Source of the DNA: UBA1723 sp045641625
GTDB taxonomy: Bacteria > Bacteroidota > Bacteroidia > Bacteroidales > Paludibacteraceae
Direction: 5' to 3'
Assembly: GCA_045641625.1 (NCBI GenBank)
Contig: JAZUHH010000041.1
Span: 57,306 to 121,305, forward strand
Length of the DNA stretch: 64,000 nt
The notes under the pieces are model-generated. The model had not been told where the DNA came from. It saw nothing but the letters and a program-made list of their open reading frames with translations, and searched no databases. Below are positions 51,551 through 61,300 of the stretch, piece after piece (the first letter of the stretch is position 1; every line of letters begins with the position of its first letter). Position numbers and translations under genes: made by a program.

Positions 51551-52768
51551 ATGAGTATGAAACTTAGAAAATTATCGTATTTCTTTTTGATGGCTTTGCT
51601 TGCCTCTTGTGATGGCAATAATTCAACCCAGTCGTCAACGCAGTCGAATAAGCCGGGTGCAGTGTTGAAAACTACACAAGTAGAGGATGATGGTCCTCAC
51701 ACTTTGGGCGGCAATCCGGTTAATTCAACAAGCGGAAATGCTCTTGCAGTTGACACTACAAACTACACTCTTGGCAAAGATATTGCTTTGGCTGTATGTG
51801 TTCCGCAAACTCAGTATGTCACTCCGCAGGCAATACCTTTCTTTCAAAACAAGTTGATGCAGATAGTGACTAATTATGGAATGGCTTCTTCCGAGAGTTC
51901 CGATTTTGTGATTACAGCGTCAGTATTCCCTGTGAGCAAGGATGTTGTGCCTACCAATCCACCTAGGGTATCGGAAAAACTTCAGTGTGTATTCTATATC
52001 GGAGACTATATCAAGAACCAGACATACGGAAACTATGTCATGGAAATTGATGGTGTCGGAACAAGTGAAACAGATGCACTATTAAAGGCTATTAAGAACA
52101 TACCTACGAAGTCTGCAGAATTAAGCCAGTTTGTACAAGGCTCTAAGCAGAAGATTATGGAGTATTACAATGCAAATTATAAGAAAATAATTGCAGAGGC
52201 TAAGTCAAAGCAAGCTTCAAAAGACTATGCTGGTGCCATAAAGATATTGTCAACAGTTCCAGAGGCTTGCGTTGGTTTCGAGGAGACACTTCCTGTCTAT
52301 GCTTCAATTCACAAGGAGCGTTCCGAGTATGAAGGCAAAAAGTTGTTCCAAGAGGCTCGTTCGTTATGGACTGCCAATATAGCCAAGAATGCGACATCCA
52401 TCCAGGACGCATCGTCTTTGGCAGAAGAAGCACTTTCAAAGATTGCTATGATAGATCCAGGATGTTCTGCACAAAAGGATGCAGCCATATTGGTGGCAGA
52501 GATTAGCAAGAAAATGTCAGCTATTGATAGAGCGAATAAAGAGTGGGGTATGAAAGTAAAAGTTTATCAGGACAGTGTTGATTATAAGCGTCAGATTATG
52601 GCTGATAAGAAAGAGATTCGTTTGGCTGAATTGGCATTGTGTAAGGATGCTGACGATGTTGCTGCACTGACAAGGGCAAAGAATGGTCAGTCTGCATTTA
52701 GCTTCAATCTTTTCTCTCTGTTTAGTGGTAACACATTGCAGGGTGCAAATGCAATGAATGCTGAATAA
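51551..52768 (+). CDS. Lipoprotein with repeat-rich C-terminus, envelope module member
   Basis: 405 aa from ATG 51551; a TTG at 51536 is in frame but lies right after the preceding T-run. Lipobox FLMALLASCDGNN. A Ser/Gln-rich linker is followed by a domain with PFFQNKLMQIVTNYGMASSE, SDFVITASVFPVSKDVVPTN and LQCVFYIGDYIKNQTYGNYV. Then VMEIDGVGTSETDALLKAIK leads to a helical region (KQKIMEYYNANYKKIIAEAK, DYAGAIKILSTVPEACVGFE). This layout is seen in Bacteroidales lipoproteins next to DUF6175 genes. Function unknown. 84 nt separate it from the DUF6175-like gene. Confidence 0.75.
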   Translation: MSMKLRKLSYFFLMALLASCDGNNSTQSSTQSNKPGAVLKTTQVEDDGPHTLGGNPVNSTSGNALAVDTTNYTLGKDIALAVCVPQTQYVTPQAIPFFQNKLMQIVTNYGMASSESSDFVITASVFPVSKDVVPTNPPRVSEKLQCVFYIGDYIKNQTYGNYVMEIDGVGTSETDALLKAIKNIPTKSAELSQFVQGSKQKIMEYYNANYKKIIAEAKSKQASKDYAGAIKILSTVPEACVGFEETLPVYASIHKERSEYEGKKLFQEARSLWTANIAKNATSIQDASSLAEEALSKIAMIDPGCSAQKDAAILVAEISKKMSAIDRANKEWGMKVKVYQDSVDYKRQIMADKKEIRLAELALCKDADDVAALTRAKNGQSAFSFNLFSLFSGNTLQGANAMNAE

Positions 52769-52781
52769 ATGATGAATTCTT

Positions 52782-52816
52782 AAGAGCATATATCTAGGAA
52801 ATATATGCTCTTTTTA
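52782..52816 (+). terminator. Terminator of the lipoprotein operon
   Basis: AAGAGCATATAT (52782-52793) pairs with ATATATGCTCTT (52801-52812), followed by TTTATT. Confidence 0.85.
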
Positions 52817-52844
52817 TTAGATACTCCAACTAACAACAAGAAAA

Positions 52845-52876
52845 GGACGCACCAAACGATGCGTCCTTTCTTGTAT
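52845..52876. terminator. Hairpin terminator, copy 2 of the 32-nt element; ends folD
   Basis: Identical over 32 nt to 48154-48185. On the minus strand the hairpin is followed by TTTTCTTG and lies 15 nt beyond the folD stop; on the plus strand it is followed by TTTCTTG. It can serve both directions. Confidence 0.8.
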
Positions 52877-52890
52877 TTTGTCAATTTTGA

Positions 52891-53772
52891 TTACTTGTAG
52901 ATTGCTTTCTTGCCAGCAAGAAGAGTGTTCTTAAGTAGAGAGCAGATTGTCATTGGTCCTACACCACCAGGAACAGGAGTGATGTAGCTGCACTTAGGCG
53001 CTACATTCTCGAAATCAACATCACCTGATAGTCTGAAACCTGTCTTTGTCTCTGGTGCAGGAACACGAGTTGTACCAACGTCAACGATAACAACACCATC
53101 CTTGACCATGTCAGCCTTTAGGAACTTAGGAGAACCAAGTGCAGCGATGATGATGTCAGCCTGTAGGGTAATCTCCTTTAGGTTCTTTGTGCGGCTGTGG
53201 CAAACAGTTACTGTTGCGTCACCAGGGAACGCCTTCTGCATCATTAGTGAAGCTACAGGCTTACCAACGATGTTGCTTCTACCGATAACAACGCAGTGCT
53301 TTCCTGCAGTCTCGATGTTGTATCTCTTCAAAAGCTCCATGATACCTGCAGGTGTTGCAGATACGAATGAAGGAAGACCAATGCTTGTACGACCTACATT
53401 GATAGGGTGGAATCCATCTACATCCTTGCGGTAGTCGATAGCCTCGATAACCTTCTGCTCTGAAATATGCTTAGGCAAAGGAAGCTGAACAATGAAACCA
53501 TCTACATCGTCATCTTCGTTTAGAGCCTTGATATGGCCAAGAAGCTCCTCCTCTGTGATGTTAGCCTCAAAGCTTAGTCTTGTTGACTTGAATCCTACCT
53601 GCTCGCATGATTTAACCTTGTGAGCTACATAAGTCTCGCTACCACCATCGTGACCTACGATGATTACAGCCAAATGAGGAGTCTTGCCACCTTTAGCCTT
53701 GATATCAGCTACTTCCTGTGCAATCTCCTGCTTTATTTGGTCGGCTATTGCCTTTCCGTCGATTAACTGCAT
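52891..53772 (-). CDS. folD: Methylenetetrahydrofolate dehydrogenase/cyclohydrolase
   Basis: 293 aa. Bifunctional one-carbon enzyme (methylene-THF to formyl-THF). The active-site motif is SETYVAHKVKSCEQVGF (Tyr...Lys), followed by DGFIVQLPLPKH, the family QLPLP block. The NADP loop is CVVIGRSNIVGKPVASLM, and the end is TPVPGGVGPMTICSLLKNTL. Normal length. Single gene with its own terminator. Confidence 0.97.
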   Translation of the reverse strand: MQLIDGKAIADQIKQEIAQEVADIKAKGGKTPHLAVIIVGHDGGSETYVAHKVKSCEQVGFKSTRLSFEANITEEELLGHIKALNEDDDVDGFIVQLPLPKHISEQKVIEAIDYRKDVDGFHPINVGRTSIGLPSFVSATPAGIMELLKRYNIETAGKHCVVIGRSNIVGKPVASLMMQKAFPGDATVTVCHSRTKNLKEITLQADIIIAALGSPKFLKADMVKDGVVIVDVGTTRVPAPETKTGFRLSGDVDFENVAPKCSYITPVPGGVGPMTICSLLKNTLLAGKKAIYK

Positions 53773-53814
53773 TCTATTATAAATTATGAGTTAAAAATTC
53801 AGTTATATATAAAG

Positions 53815-53854
53815 AAAGAGTTAGGTGTCAAGTTGCCTTGATACCTAACTCTTT
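53815..53854 (-). terminator. Terminator after ffh
   Basis: AAAGAGTTAGGTGTCAAG pairs with CTTGATACCTAACTCTTT (one G-T pair), a stem of about 18 bp, with a U-rich tail on the minus strand. Confidence 0.9.
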
Positions 53855-53860
53855 TGTAAT

Positions 53861-55183
53861 TTATCTTCTTCTGATCATGCTTGCAAGCTTGCTCTTGTTC
53901 TGTGTTGCCATACGCATAACTTTGCGAGTGTCCTCGAACATCTTCAAAAGCTTGTTTACTTCCTGAAGCGATGTACCGCTACCTTTTGCAATACGCTGTC
54001 TGCGGCTTCCGTCGATGATGGAAGGATTTGTGCGCTCTGCCGGAGTCATTGAATAGATGATTGCCTCAATTCCCTTGAAAGCATCGTCTCCGATCTCTAC
54101 GTCTTTGATCATTTTGCTGACACCAGGAATCATACTTGCCAACTCCTTCAGATTACCCATCTTCTTGATCTGGTTGATCTGGCTTAGGAAGTCGTTGAAG
54201 TCAAAAGTATTCTTTGCAAGCTTCTTCTGAAGCTCCTTAGCCTGTTTCTCGTCGAAAGCCTTCTGTGCGCGGTCAACCAAAGACACGATATCACCCATTC
54301 CAAGAATACGTCCGGCCATACGGTCTGGGTGGAATACGTCGATGGCGTCAAGCTTTTCACCTGTTCCGATGAACTTGATAGGCTTATCTACGACCTGGCG
54401 AATTGAAAGTGCGGCACCACCACGAGTATCACCGTCAAGCTTTGTAAGAACAACACCATCAAAGTCCAGTCTGTCGTTGAATTCCTTTGCTGTGTTTACT
54501 GCATCCTGTCCAGTCATCGAGTCAACCACGAACAGAGTTTCGCTTGGCTGGATGGCCTTCTTGATAGCCTCGATCTCGTTCATCATCTGCTCGTCTATGG
54601 CAAGACGTCCGGCAGTATCGACGATTACAACGTCGCAGCTGTTTGCCTTTGCGTAGTTGATGGCATTCTGAGCGATTTCTACAGCGTTCTTATTCTCCGG
54701 TTCACTATAAACAGGAACATTCAACTGCTCTCCAAGGACCTTCAACTGGTCGATGGCAGCAGGACGATAGATATCACATGCACATAGAAGCGGCTTTTTG
54801 TTCTTCTGGCTCTTTAGCATGCTTGCCAATTTGCCGGAGAATGTAGTTTTACCAGAACCCTGAAGTCCACTCATAAGGATGATTGCCGGAGCACCCTTGA
54901 TGTTGATGTCTTTTGCAACACTACCCATAAGCTCAACAAGCTCATCGTGTACAATCTTGACCATCATTTCGCCTGGCTTCACAGCTGTAAGCACATTCTG
55001 ACCAAGTGCCTTTTCCTTTACTGTGTCAGTGAATGTCTTTGCGATCTTGTAGTTGACATCGGCCTCAAGCAACGCCTTGCGAACGTCCTTAAGTGTCTCT
55101 GCAACATTTATTTCAGTTATTCTTCCTTCTCCTTTGAGTATTTTGAATGACCTTTCGAGTCTTTCTGATAAACCTTCGAACAT
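53861..55183 (-). CDS. ffh: Signal recognition particle protein Ffh
   Basis: 440 aa. SRP54 GTPase that binds signal sequences with SRP RNA. N-domain (LSERLERSFKILKGEGRITE), G-domain with P-loop GLQGSGKTTFSGKLA, DTAGRLAIDEQMMNE, TKLDGDTRGGAALS and FIGTGEKLDAIDVFHPDRMA. The M-domain has RRQRIAKGSGTSLQEVNKLL, the RNA-binding motif. -7 box TACCTTTG on the minus strand (55216-55223). Confidence 0.97.
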   Translation of the reverse strand: MFEGLSERLERSFKILKGEGRITEINVAETLKDVRKALLEADVNYKIAKTFTDTVKEKALGQNVLTAVKPGEMMVKIVHDELVELMGSVAKDINIKGAPAIILMSGLQGSGKTTFSGKLASMLKSQKNKKPLLCACDIYRPAAIDQLKVLGEQLNVPVYSEPENKNAVEIAQNAINYAKANSCDVVIVDTAGRLAIDEQMMNEIEAIKKAIQPSETLFVVDSMTGQDAVNTAKEFNDRLDFDGVVLTKLDGDTRGGAALSIRQVVDKPIKFIGTGEKLDAIDVFHPDRMAGRILGMGDIVSLVDRAQKAFDEKQAKELQKKLAKNTFDFNDFLSQINQIKKMGNLKELASMIPGVSKMIKDVEIGDDAFKGIEAIIYSMTPAERTNPSIIDGSRRQRIAKGSGTSLQEVNKLLKMFEDTRKVMRMATQNKSKLASMIRRR

Positions 55184-55319
55184 AGTTGTTAGATAATAAT
55201 CATAAATAATATCGGCAAAGGTAACTATACTTTTTTATATGGCAAAATTTTTTTTATTTCTTTATAAGTTATAATTTTGCACGTGATGATATAAAAACTA
55301 AAACAAAGAACTTTTTTAC

Positions 55320-55961
55320 ATGAAAGAGACTTACCTTAATCTTCTGAGGCGTGTTTGGCGTCTCATCTTTTCACCTGCCTCTGAATGGAATGCTATTAGG
55401 ACTGAGCAAAAGCCGTGGGAAAGGGTAGAGAAGGAATACTTGCTTCCCCTTTGGTCGCTGCTTATTGGTTCCATGCTCATTCGTATCGGGTATCTTTCCC
55501 TCTTTGTGGAATATGAGTACAGCAAGTCAACATTTTCCGCAGACTGCATAGAGACTGTAGCAGCTACATTGAACATCATAGTCTGCTTTTATGTGGCAGT
55601 TCTTGTCAGAAGCAAAGCCGAGAAATGGTATTCCCGCTATCCAAAATTCTATATATTGCCGTTGAGAGTGAACAGAGATCTGGATTTTACCTCAATATGC
55701 ATCACTTACTGTTCGACTCTTATGGTTGTGACTCAGGTTGTCGAGTTCTTTGTGCCTGTTGCAGAGGTTTTCTATTGGCCGGTCAACATGTATGCGGCTT
55801 ATATATTCTGGACTTGCTATTGGGCCCTTTGTCATGATGAAAGGTCTTCGTATGAGCCTCAGCCACTGCATTTCACAGCAATGACCTTTGTGCTTGTTTA
55901 CGGACTGCCGATGGGACTTCTAGGGGTTGTGAAGATGATCATTAAGTTCGCTTTGCAGTAA
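55320..55961 (+). CDS. Polytopic membrane protein, YIP1-like
   Basis: 213 aa. An N-terminal amphipathic region LLRRVWRLIFSPASEWNAIR is followed by about five transmembrane helices (LLPLWSLLIGSMLIRIGYLS, TVAATLNIIVCFYVAVLV, CITYCSTLMVVTQVVEFFVP, and two near 155-212). The start resembles Bacteroidales YIP1-family proteins (SPASEWNAI). Function unknown. Promoter box TAATTTTG at 55272-55279. Confidence 0.75.
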   Translation: MKETYLNLLRRVWRLIFSPASEWNAIRTEQKPWERVEKEYLLPLWSLLIGSMLIRIGYLSLFVEYEYSKSTFSADCIETVAATLNIIVCFYVAVLVRSKAEKWYSRYPKFYILPLRVNRDLDFTSICITYCSTLMVVTQVVEFFVPVAEVFYWPVNMYAAYIFWTCYWALCHDERSSYEPQPLHFTAMTFVLVYGLPMGLLGVVKMIIKFALQ

Positions 55962-55983
55962 TCATAATTACATAGGGATAAAA

Positions 55984-56016
55984 AATAGAGGAAGACTCAT
56001 CGAGCCTTCCTCTATT
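55984..56016. terminator. Bidirectional terminator
   Basis: AATAGAGGAAG (55984-55994) pairs with CTTCCTCTATT (56006-56016), A-run before and T-run after. It sits between converging genes. Confidence 0.88.
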
Positions 56017-56036
56017 TTATTGTTTTTTTGTCAGAA

Positions 56037-58073
56037 TTACTTTACAACGACCTTTTCAGTTGTATTTCCAACCTTGACTAGGTAAACACCCTTTGCAAGA
56101 GTTACATTTATCTGCTCTGCCATTGGTGTGTCTAGCACCTTTGTTCCGACTATGTTGAACACCTCAACATTATTTGCGTCGTAGCCAAGAATTGAAAGAA
56201 CGCCGTTAGCATAGCTGATTGCAGAATCACTGCTCTCTATGTTGTTTACTGATGTAGGTACCAACACGCTAATAGTAACAGTTGACTTAAATTCTCCCAC
56301 TGTTATATTGAATATGCTATCTCCTGGCTTGCAAGTCTTTGCTTCTTCAGGAATTTCCACTGTGTAGTAGCAGTCAGCTTCGCCGATAAGCTCTCTTATA
56401 GCATTTTCGATGTCTTTTGTTGCGTCGATGGCTATCGGATTATCTTCTGCAGAGAATTTGTATTCGATAGTTGTGTCTCGGCTTGGATAGTAGCATCTGC
56501 ACTTGTCCAGAGACAAGGAAACGTCAAAATCTGTGCTGTTAAGATGTTCGTCTTGGATCTTAATGTTCATTGGACTTGGAACCGATGTAGGATTCTTTTC
56601 ATTGTCAAAAAGGATATTTGCCAACTCGATGTCCAATACTCCATCTACGCTGTCTATCACAACAGGTTTGATATAATTGGCAAGTTTATAGCCGCAAATA
56701 GGGTGGTAGATATAGAGCATTTCACCTGGACTAACTACTACCGGAGCCTTTACATCAATTGCGCTGACCTTATTTCCACCAATAGCGACCTGTCCGACAA
56801 ACTGCTCGTCTGCGCTTAGTATTGCACTGATTTCACCCTCTTCGTTTCCGAATGCCGCGAATATTCCAAGCGACTGGATGTACTGCTTTGCATTTCCGTT
56901 AGCCTTTACAGCGATATTAGTGAAGTTAATTCCGTTTTTCTCGTCAAAGATGTTGATGTGAGTAGTGTCAACTTCGAAAGTTACAGCCAGTTTCTGCGAC
57001 ACACCTGTAAGCTTGACAGGGTAAAGTGCCAAAGTCTTGGCGTCTGCGCTCAAGTATGCGTGTTCGAAGCTTGTGTTTGCGTCGTCGCTAACCTTGGCAA
57101 AGAAGTGTGTGGCGTTTTCGAAGTCAAAGTCGAACTGCTCGTCAACAATCTCGATATTCTTTACATCGTTTCCGAAGTTGCAGGTGATATTGAATATGGT
57201 TCCGCCGCTTAAAATGTCAAGCATGCTTTTGTCTCCGCCCAAAACATAGCTGAAAGTACCTTCAAGCGAGTCCTGTTTAGTGAAGAACTCTGCGTTGACA
57301 GTAGCTGTTGTCGAGATGGCGTAGTCTTCGACTTTGAACTTGGTCTCGCAGTTAGAGATGCTAATCTCTGTAGTGTCAGCGTTTGCTGTGTACTTCAAGT
57401 TCTCAAGGGCAAGAGAAACCTTTGCAGTCAAGTTCTTGCTCTCTGAAAGCTTTACAATGTACTGGTCAGAAGTGATGTTAAGGTAATTCTTGTAGATAGT
57501 AACCTTTAGAGAGGCGAACTCATCCTTCGTCTTGTTCTGACTGTTGATTGTGTTGTAATAAGGCACGTTCTTGAATGTAAGTTCCTTGATAGGTTTTTCA
57601 ACTTCAGCCGGCTTGGGTGACATTGTGAAATTGATGACACAATTTACCCCCTGAAAACCAGAACCATAAGTAAATGTAATCTTTCCTACAAAAGAACCTT
57701 CATCATTCATAAGTGCCTCGAAAGTTGGGTTAGTGATGTCTTTTGCCCCGGCTATGCTAGTCTTTTCGTGAGAAAATAGTCGTTGGTTAACCTCGTCATA
57801 TGCGATAGTTAAGAACTTAAGGTTAATTTTTACTGACGCAATTTCTATTTTTCCAAAATCAACATCATAATAATCATGAGATGCTTCAGCCGGGTGTGTT
57901 ACCAATGTTGCCTGTTTGCTAACAGAACCAGGAATATTTCCCATAATTGTTGCAGCACTAATCTCCATATCTGTCAAATAGTCTCCTTCGACAGACTCCT
58001 GTGCCAATATCGTATTAAACGACATAAACAAGACAGAGACTAGCATTAAAAACTTTGTAAAAAATTTATTCAT
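56037..58073 (-). CDS. Large secreted protein with T9SS type A sorting domain
   Basis: 678 aa. Signal peptide (FLMLVSVLFMSFNTILAQE). The body is beta-rich with repeating units of about 90-100 residues (for example LKFLTIAYDEVNQRLFSH, LKVTIYKNYLNITSDQYIV, AYLSADAKTLALYPVKLTG) but no family I recognise. Cys pairs occur near 460-530 (ICGYKLANY; KCRCYYPSRD). The C-terminus (ISYANGVLSILGYDANNVEV ... GVYLVKVGNTTEKVVVK) is a type A sorting domain, so it is exported by the T9SS. Single-gene unit; -7 box TACCTTTG on the minus strand (58128-58135). Confidence 0.85.
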   Translation of the reverse strand: MNKFFTKFLMLVSVLFMSFNTILAQESVEGDYLTDMEISAATIMGNIPGSVSKQATLVTHPAEASHDYYDVDFGKIEIASVKINLKFLTIAYDEVNQRLFSHEKTSIAGAKDITNPTFEALMNDEGSFVGKITFTYGSGFQGVNCVINFTMSPKPAEVEKPIKELTFKNVPYYNTINSQNKTKDEFASLKVTIYKNYLNITSDQYIVKLSESKNLTAKVSLALENLKYTANADTTEISISNCETKFKVEDYAISTTATVNAEFFTKQDSLEGTFSYVLGGDKSMLDILSGGTIFNITCNFGNDVKNIEIVDEQFDFDFENATHFFAKVSDDANTSFEHAYLSADAKTLALYPVKLTGVSQKLAVTFEVDTTHINIFDEKNGINFTNIAVKANGNAKQYIQSLGIFAAFGNEEGEISAILSADEQFVGQVAIGGNKVSAIDVKAPVVVSPGEMLYIYHPICGYKLANYIKPVVIDSVDGVLDIELANILFDNEKNPTSVPSPMNIKIQDEHLNSTDFDVSLSLDKCRCYYPSRDTTIEYKFSAEDNPIAIDATKDIENAIRELIGEADCYYTVEIPEEAKTCKPGDSIFNITVGEFKSTVTISVLVPTSVNNIESSDSAISYANGVLSILGYDANNVEVFNIVGTKVLDTPMAEQINVTLAKGVYLVKVGNTTEKVVVK

Positions 58074-58220
58074 GTCCTAATCCAGTATTTAAATTATACA
58101 TTAATATTGAACTCACATTTATTTTTGCAAAGGTAGTGCTTTTTTGATAACTAATTCAATATGTTGCATAAAATTCGTATATAGAAGCCTATTTTATGCT
58201 GCAAAGTTTAGAAAGTGGTA

Positions 58221-58261
58221 AAAAAATAAGGGCAACACTTAAAAAAATTAAGTGCCGCCCC
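58221..58261 (-). terminator. Terminator after the esterase-GH43 gene
   Basis: GGGCAACACTT (58230-58240) pairs with AAGTGCCGCCC (58250-58260) (G-T pairs included), extended by A/T pairs in the loop; the minus-strand tail is TTATTTTTTT. Confidence 0.88.
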
Positions 58262-58311
58262 AGTTTTTGTTCGCTTTGTTCGCAAACTGCAAAAAAGTTT
58301 GTTCGTTTGCT

Positions 58312-61300
58312 TTATTTCAAAACCATCTTAGTGGCCTTGCTTCCAGCCTTGACGATGTAGATTCCTCTGTTCAGAGACTCAACATCCAAAGACTCTACGC
58401 TGTTCTCTGCAATCTTGTTCATTACCTTCACACCGTCAACCGAGTAAACCTCGATGATGTCGCCCTCAGCGATTCCGTGAAGAGTAACAACGCTTGATGC
58501 AGGGTTTGGCTCAACTACAAGTTTTTCCTCTGTGTTCTCGATAACCTTCTCGCTGGCGTACTCCTTGTTGTACATTCCCCAAGAGTCGAAGTTAAGGTCA
58601 CCGCTGAAAGTGAAGAACAATGAGTGAGGCATGTATAGAGGCTCGATAATCTTGCACTCGAAGTCCTCGTAAGTGCTCTCTGAACCTGTGCTTGTGACAT
58701 TCAAGTATGCAATGGCCTCGCCGTTAGGAGAATCCTTGGTTACACGGATTGCACCGCCGCATTTGCTTGCCACTCTTGCCCTGAAAGTATTCTCGCCCTT
58801 AGGCTGAACATTTGAAATACCTGTCCAGCTTCCGTCGCTTCCCTTTACAGCCATGTTAGTCGATCTGCCGATGTAGTTCACACTGACGCCGTTCTGCCAA
58901 GCAAAGCACTCAGCCTGTATGTAGCCTACCTTTGTCACGTTCTCAACCTGGTCAACACCTTTGGTTGTTCCTGCGTTTACTCCAAGAATCTGTCCTTTGG
59001 ACTCATCTACGTTTGCGTAGTCAACGTGCGAACAGCGGTAACCTCCATCTACGCCAATCTGGTTCTGAATCCACTGGCTGTGGTAAGTGATGTACCATTT
59101 GTCCTTGAACTTGAAGAACGAGTGGTGGTTGTTACCATTGGCACCTAGCCATCTTGATGGATTGTCGAACACCTTGCGGTCAAAGTTGAATCCTGTCATT
59201 GGATTAGAAGATGTCATTGTAGCGATTACAGCGTTAGAAATGCCATACTGGTTGCCGTTCGGCACATTCCAGTTGGTACAATATGAGTAAACGTACTTGT
59301 TTCCAATCTTGTTGATACCTGCATCCTCGAACAGATAAGGTGGCTTCAATGTTGCAGGTGTTCCATCGATAGAGATGAAGTCCTTGCCTAGCTTGGCAAT
59401 ACGGGCAGTTCCCGGGTTAGCCTGCTGACCGTCCGGCACACCGCCGCCGAAGTACAGATAACCTGTTCCGTCGTCATCAACCAAAACAGCAGGGTCAAAC
59501 AACCATGTCACATTGCTGCAGTTCGGAGTAGAGCGAGTGATAAGTCCCTGACCGTTCTTCACGTCCTCCCAAGGTCCGTAAGGTGTGTCTGAAGCAACTA
59601 CATAGATTCCGTTTCCGTTGTTTGCGAAGTATAGGAAGAATCTGTCCTTGCCGTTTACCTTCGCATGGCATGCAGTTGGTGCCCACGAGTTAATAGCTTT
59701 CGAGATTCCGCCAGTGCCTGCAACCTTCATCGGACCGTGGTCAGTCCAGTTCACAAGGTCAGCTGAAGCAAGGCAGACAATCTCTGTAATCTTGCCGTAG
59801 CCGTTTTTTGCGATAGCGCCCTTGCTGTCGTACTCATATATATCGTGTGTCATATAGATATATACCGAGTCGCCATAAACCATCGCGCATGGGTCTGCAC
59901 CGTAGCGCTGTGTCATGATAGGGTTGTGGTTTGTTGTAGGCTTGACCTTAGAGTTCTTGTTGCTCAAAGATATGCCAGAGAATACCGACTCCAAATCGTC
60001 GTTTGTTCTGTCTCCGACTACGCAGCCGTTCTCGTCGTATGGCTCGGCTGAGCTTCCGTCATACTTCTCGAAAGTCATCTTGTCGATGTCGAACCAGTCG
60101 CTTACGACTCTTAGCTGTAGAGTGTGCTTTCCTGCAGAAATCTCCTTTGTTCGAGTCTTCACATTGGCGAACTTCTTGAAGTCTCCTGTCATTGGCGCAG
60201 AAACCTCGCCAGTTACAGCAACACCGTCAATGTACAGCTGGAATGCGGCAGACTCGTTGTCTGTAGCGGCAGAGACTGACACAGTGTACTTTGAAGTCTC
60301 CTTGACATCAACTGTGTAGTTGTACCATTCGCCGGACTGGTTGTAGCCGACTACATAGCCTGTACCGCCAGAGTAAACATCGACACCGTCATTTCTGAAC
60401 GCCTCGCCTCTGTTCTCTGTGTCCTTGTCGTTGTAGGCAACGCCCTGACCGCCCTTGTCGTATTCCTCGGCCTCGATAGTGCCTGGAATCTGTGCCGGAG
60501 TTCCCTTCCAAGGTCCGGCCTGCTCTACTTCGGCAGGCGCGGCGGAAGCACCGCACTCAAGTGTATATTTCGAGACGAATCTCCAGATTTCCCTTACTGA
60601 ATGATATTTGTCGTTCGAAGGCCAGTGTCCCTTTCCGTAAACCTTGTTAAGGCATACCTCGACACCGCACTTTCCGTTCTTCCAAAGGTAGCGTGTTGCC
60701 GCACCATCTACAACGGACTCGACCGGAGTTGCGTCACATCCGTTTGCCTTTGCCCAAGCCTCTGCCTGTGCGTAGGCACCCTGCTGCTGCTGGTACATTC
60801 CGTTGAAAGTTCCGCTCCAAGGCTCGTAGTGGACAACGTCGTCCTTGTCTCCGTTCGTGTGAATTATCGGCATCGGACGAGAAGGCTTTGCAGTCTTGTC
60901 GCCGATAGGGTAGCCCGAAACCGGTGCGCAGGCGGCAATCTGGTCCGCCATGTTGTTGGCTACCGAGTAGGTGAGCATACCGCCCATCGAGAAGCCCGAC
61001 ATATATACGCGGTCAAGGTCGATCTTGTACTTCGAACTCATCTCCTTGATGATGGCCTTGATCAGGGCTATGTCGTTGCCGTTGCCTGCCAAGTCCCAAG
61101 TCGAACCGTCCGACTGCGGATAGACTACAAGGAACTTCGCTGTATCAGCGACCAAGTCCCAGCGTGACTGCTCTTTCTGATAGGCTATGTCCTGTCCCAT
61201 TCCGTGACAAGAGATTACCATCGGTCTGTTCTGTCCCATTCCGCTCGGAGCATAGACATCAATCGTGCGGTTCTTTCCGTTCACGCTGATTGTCGATTTT

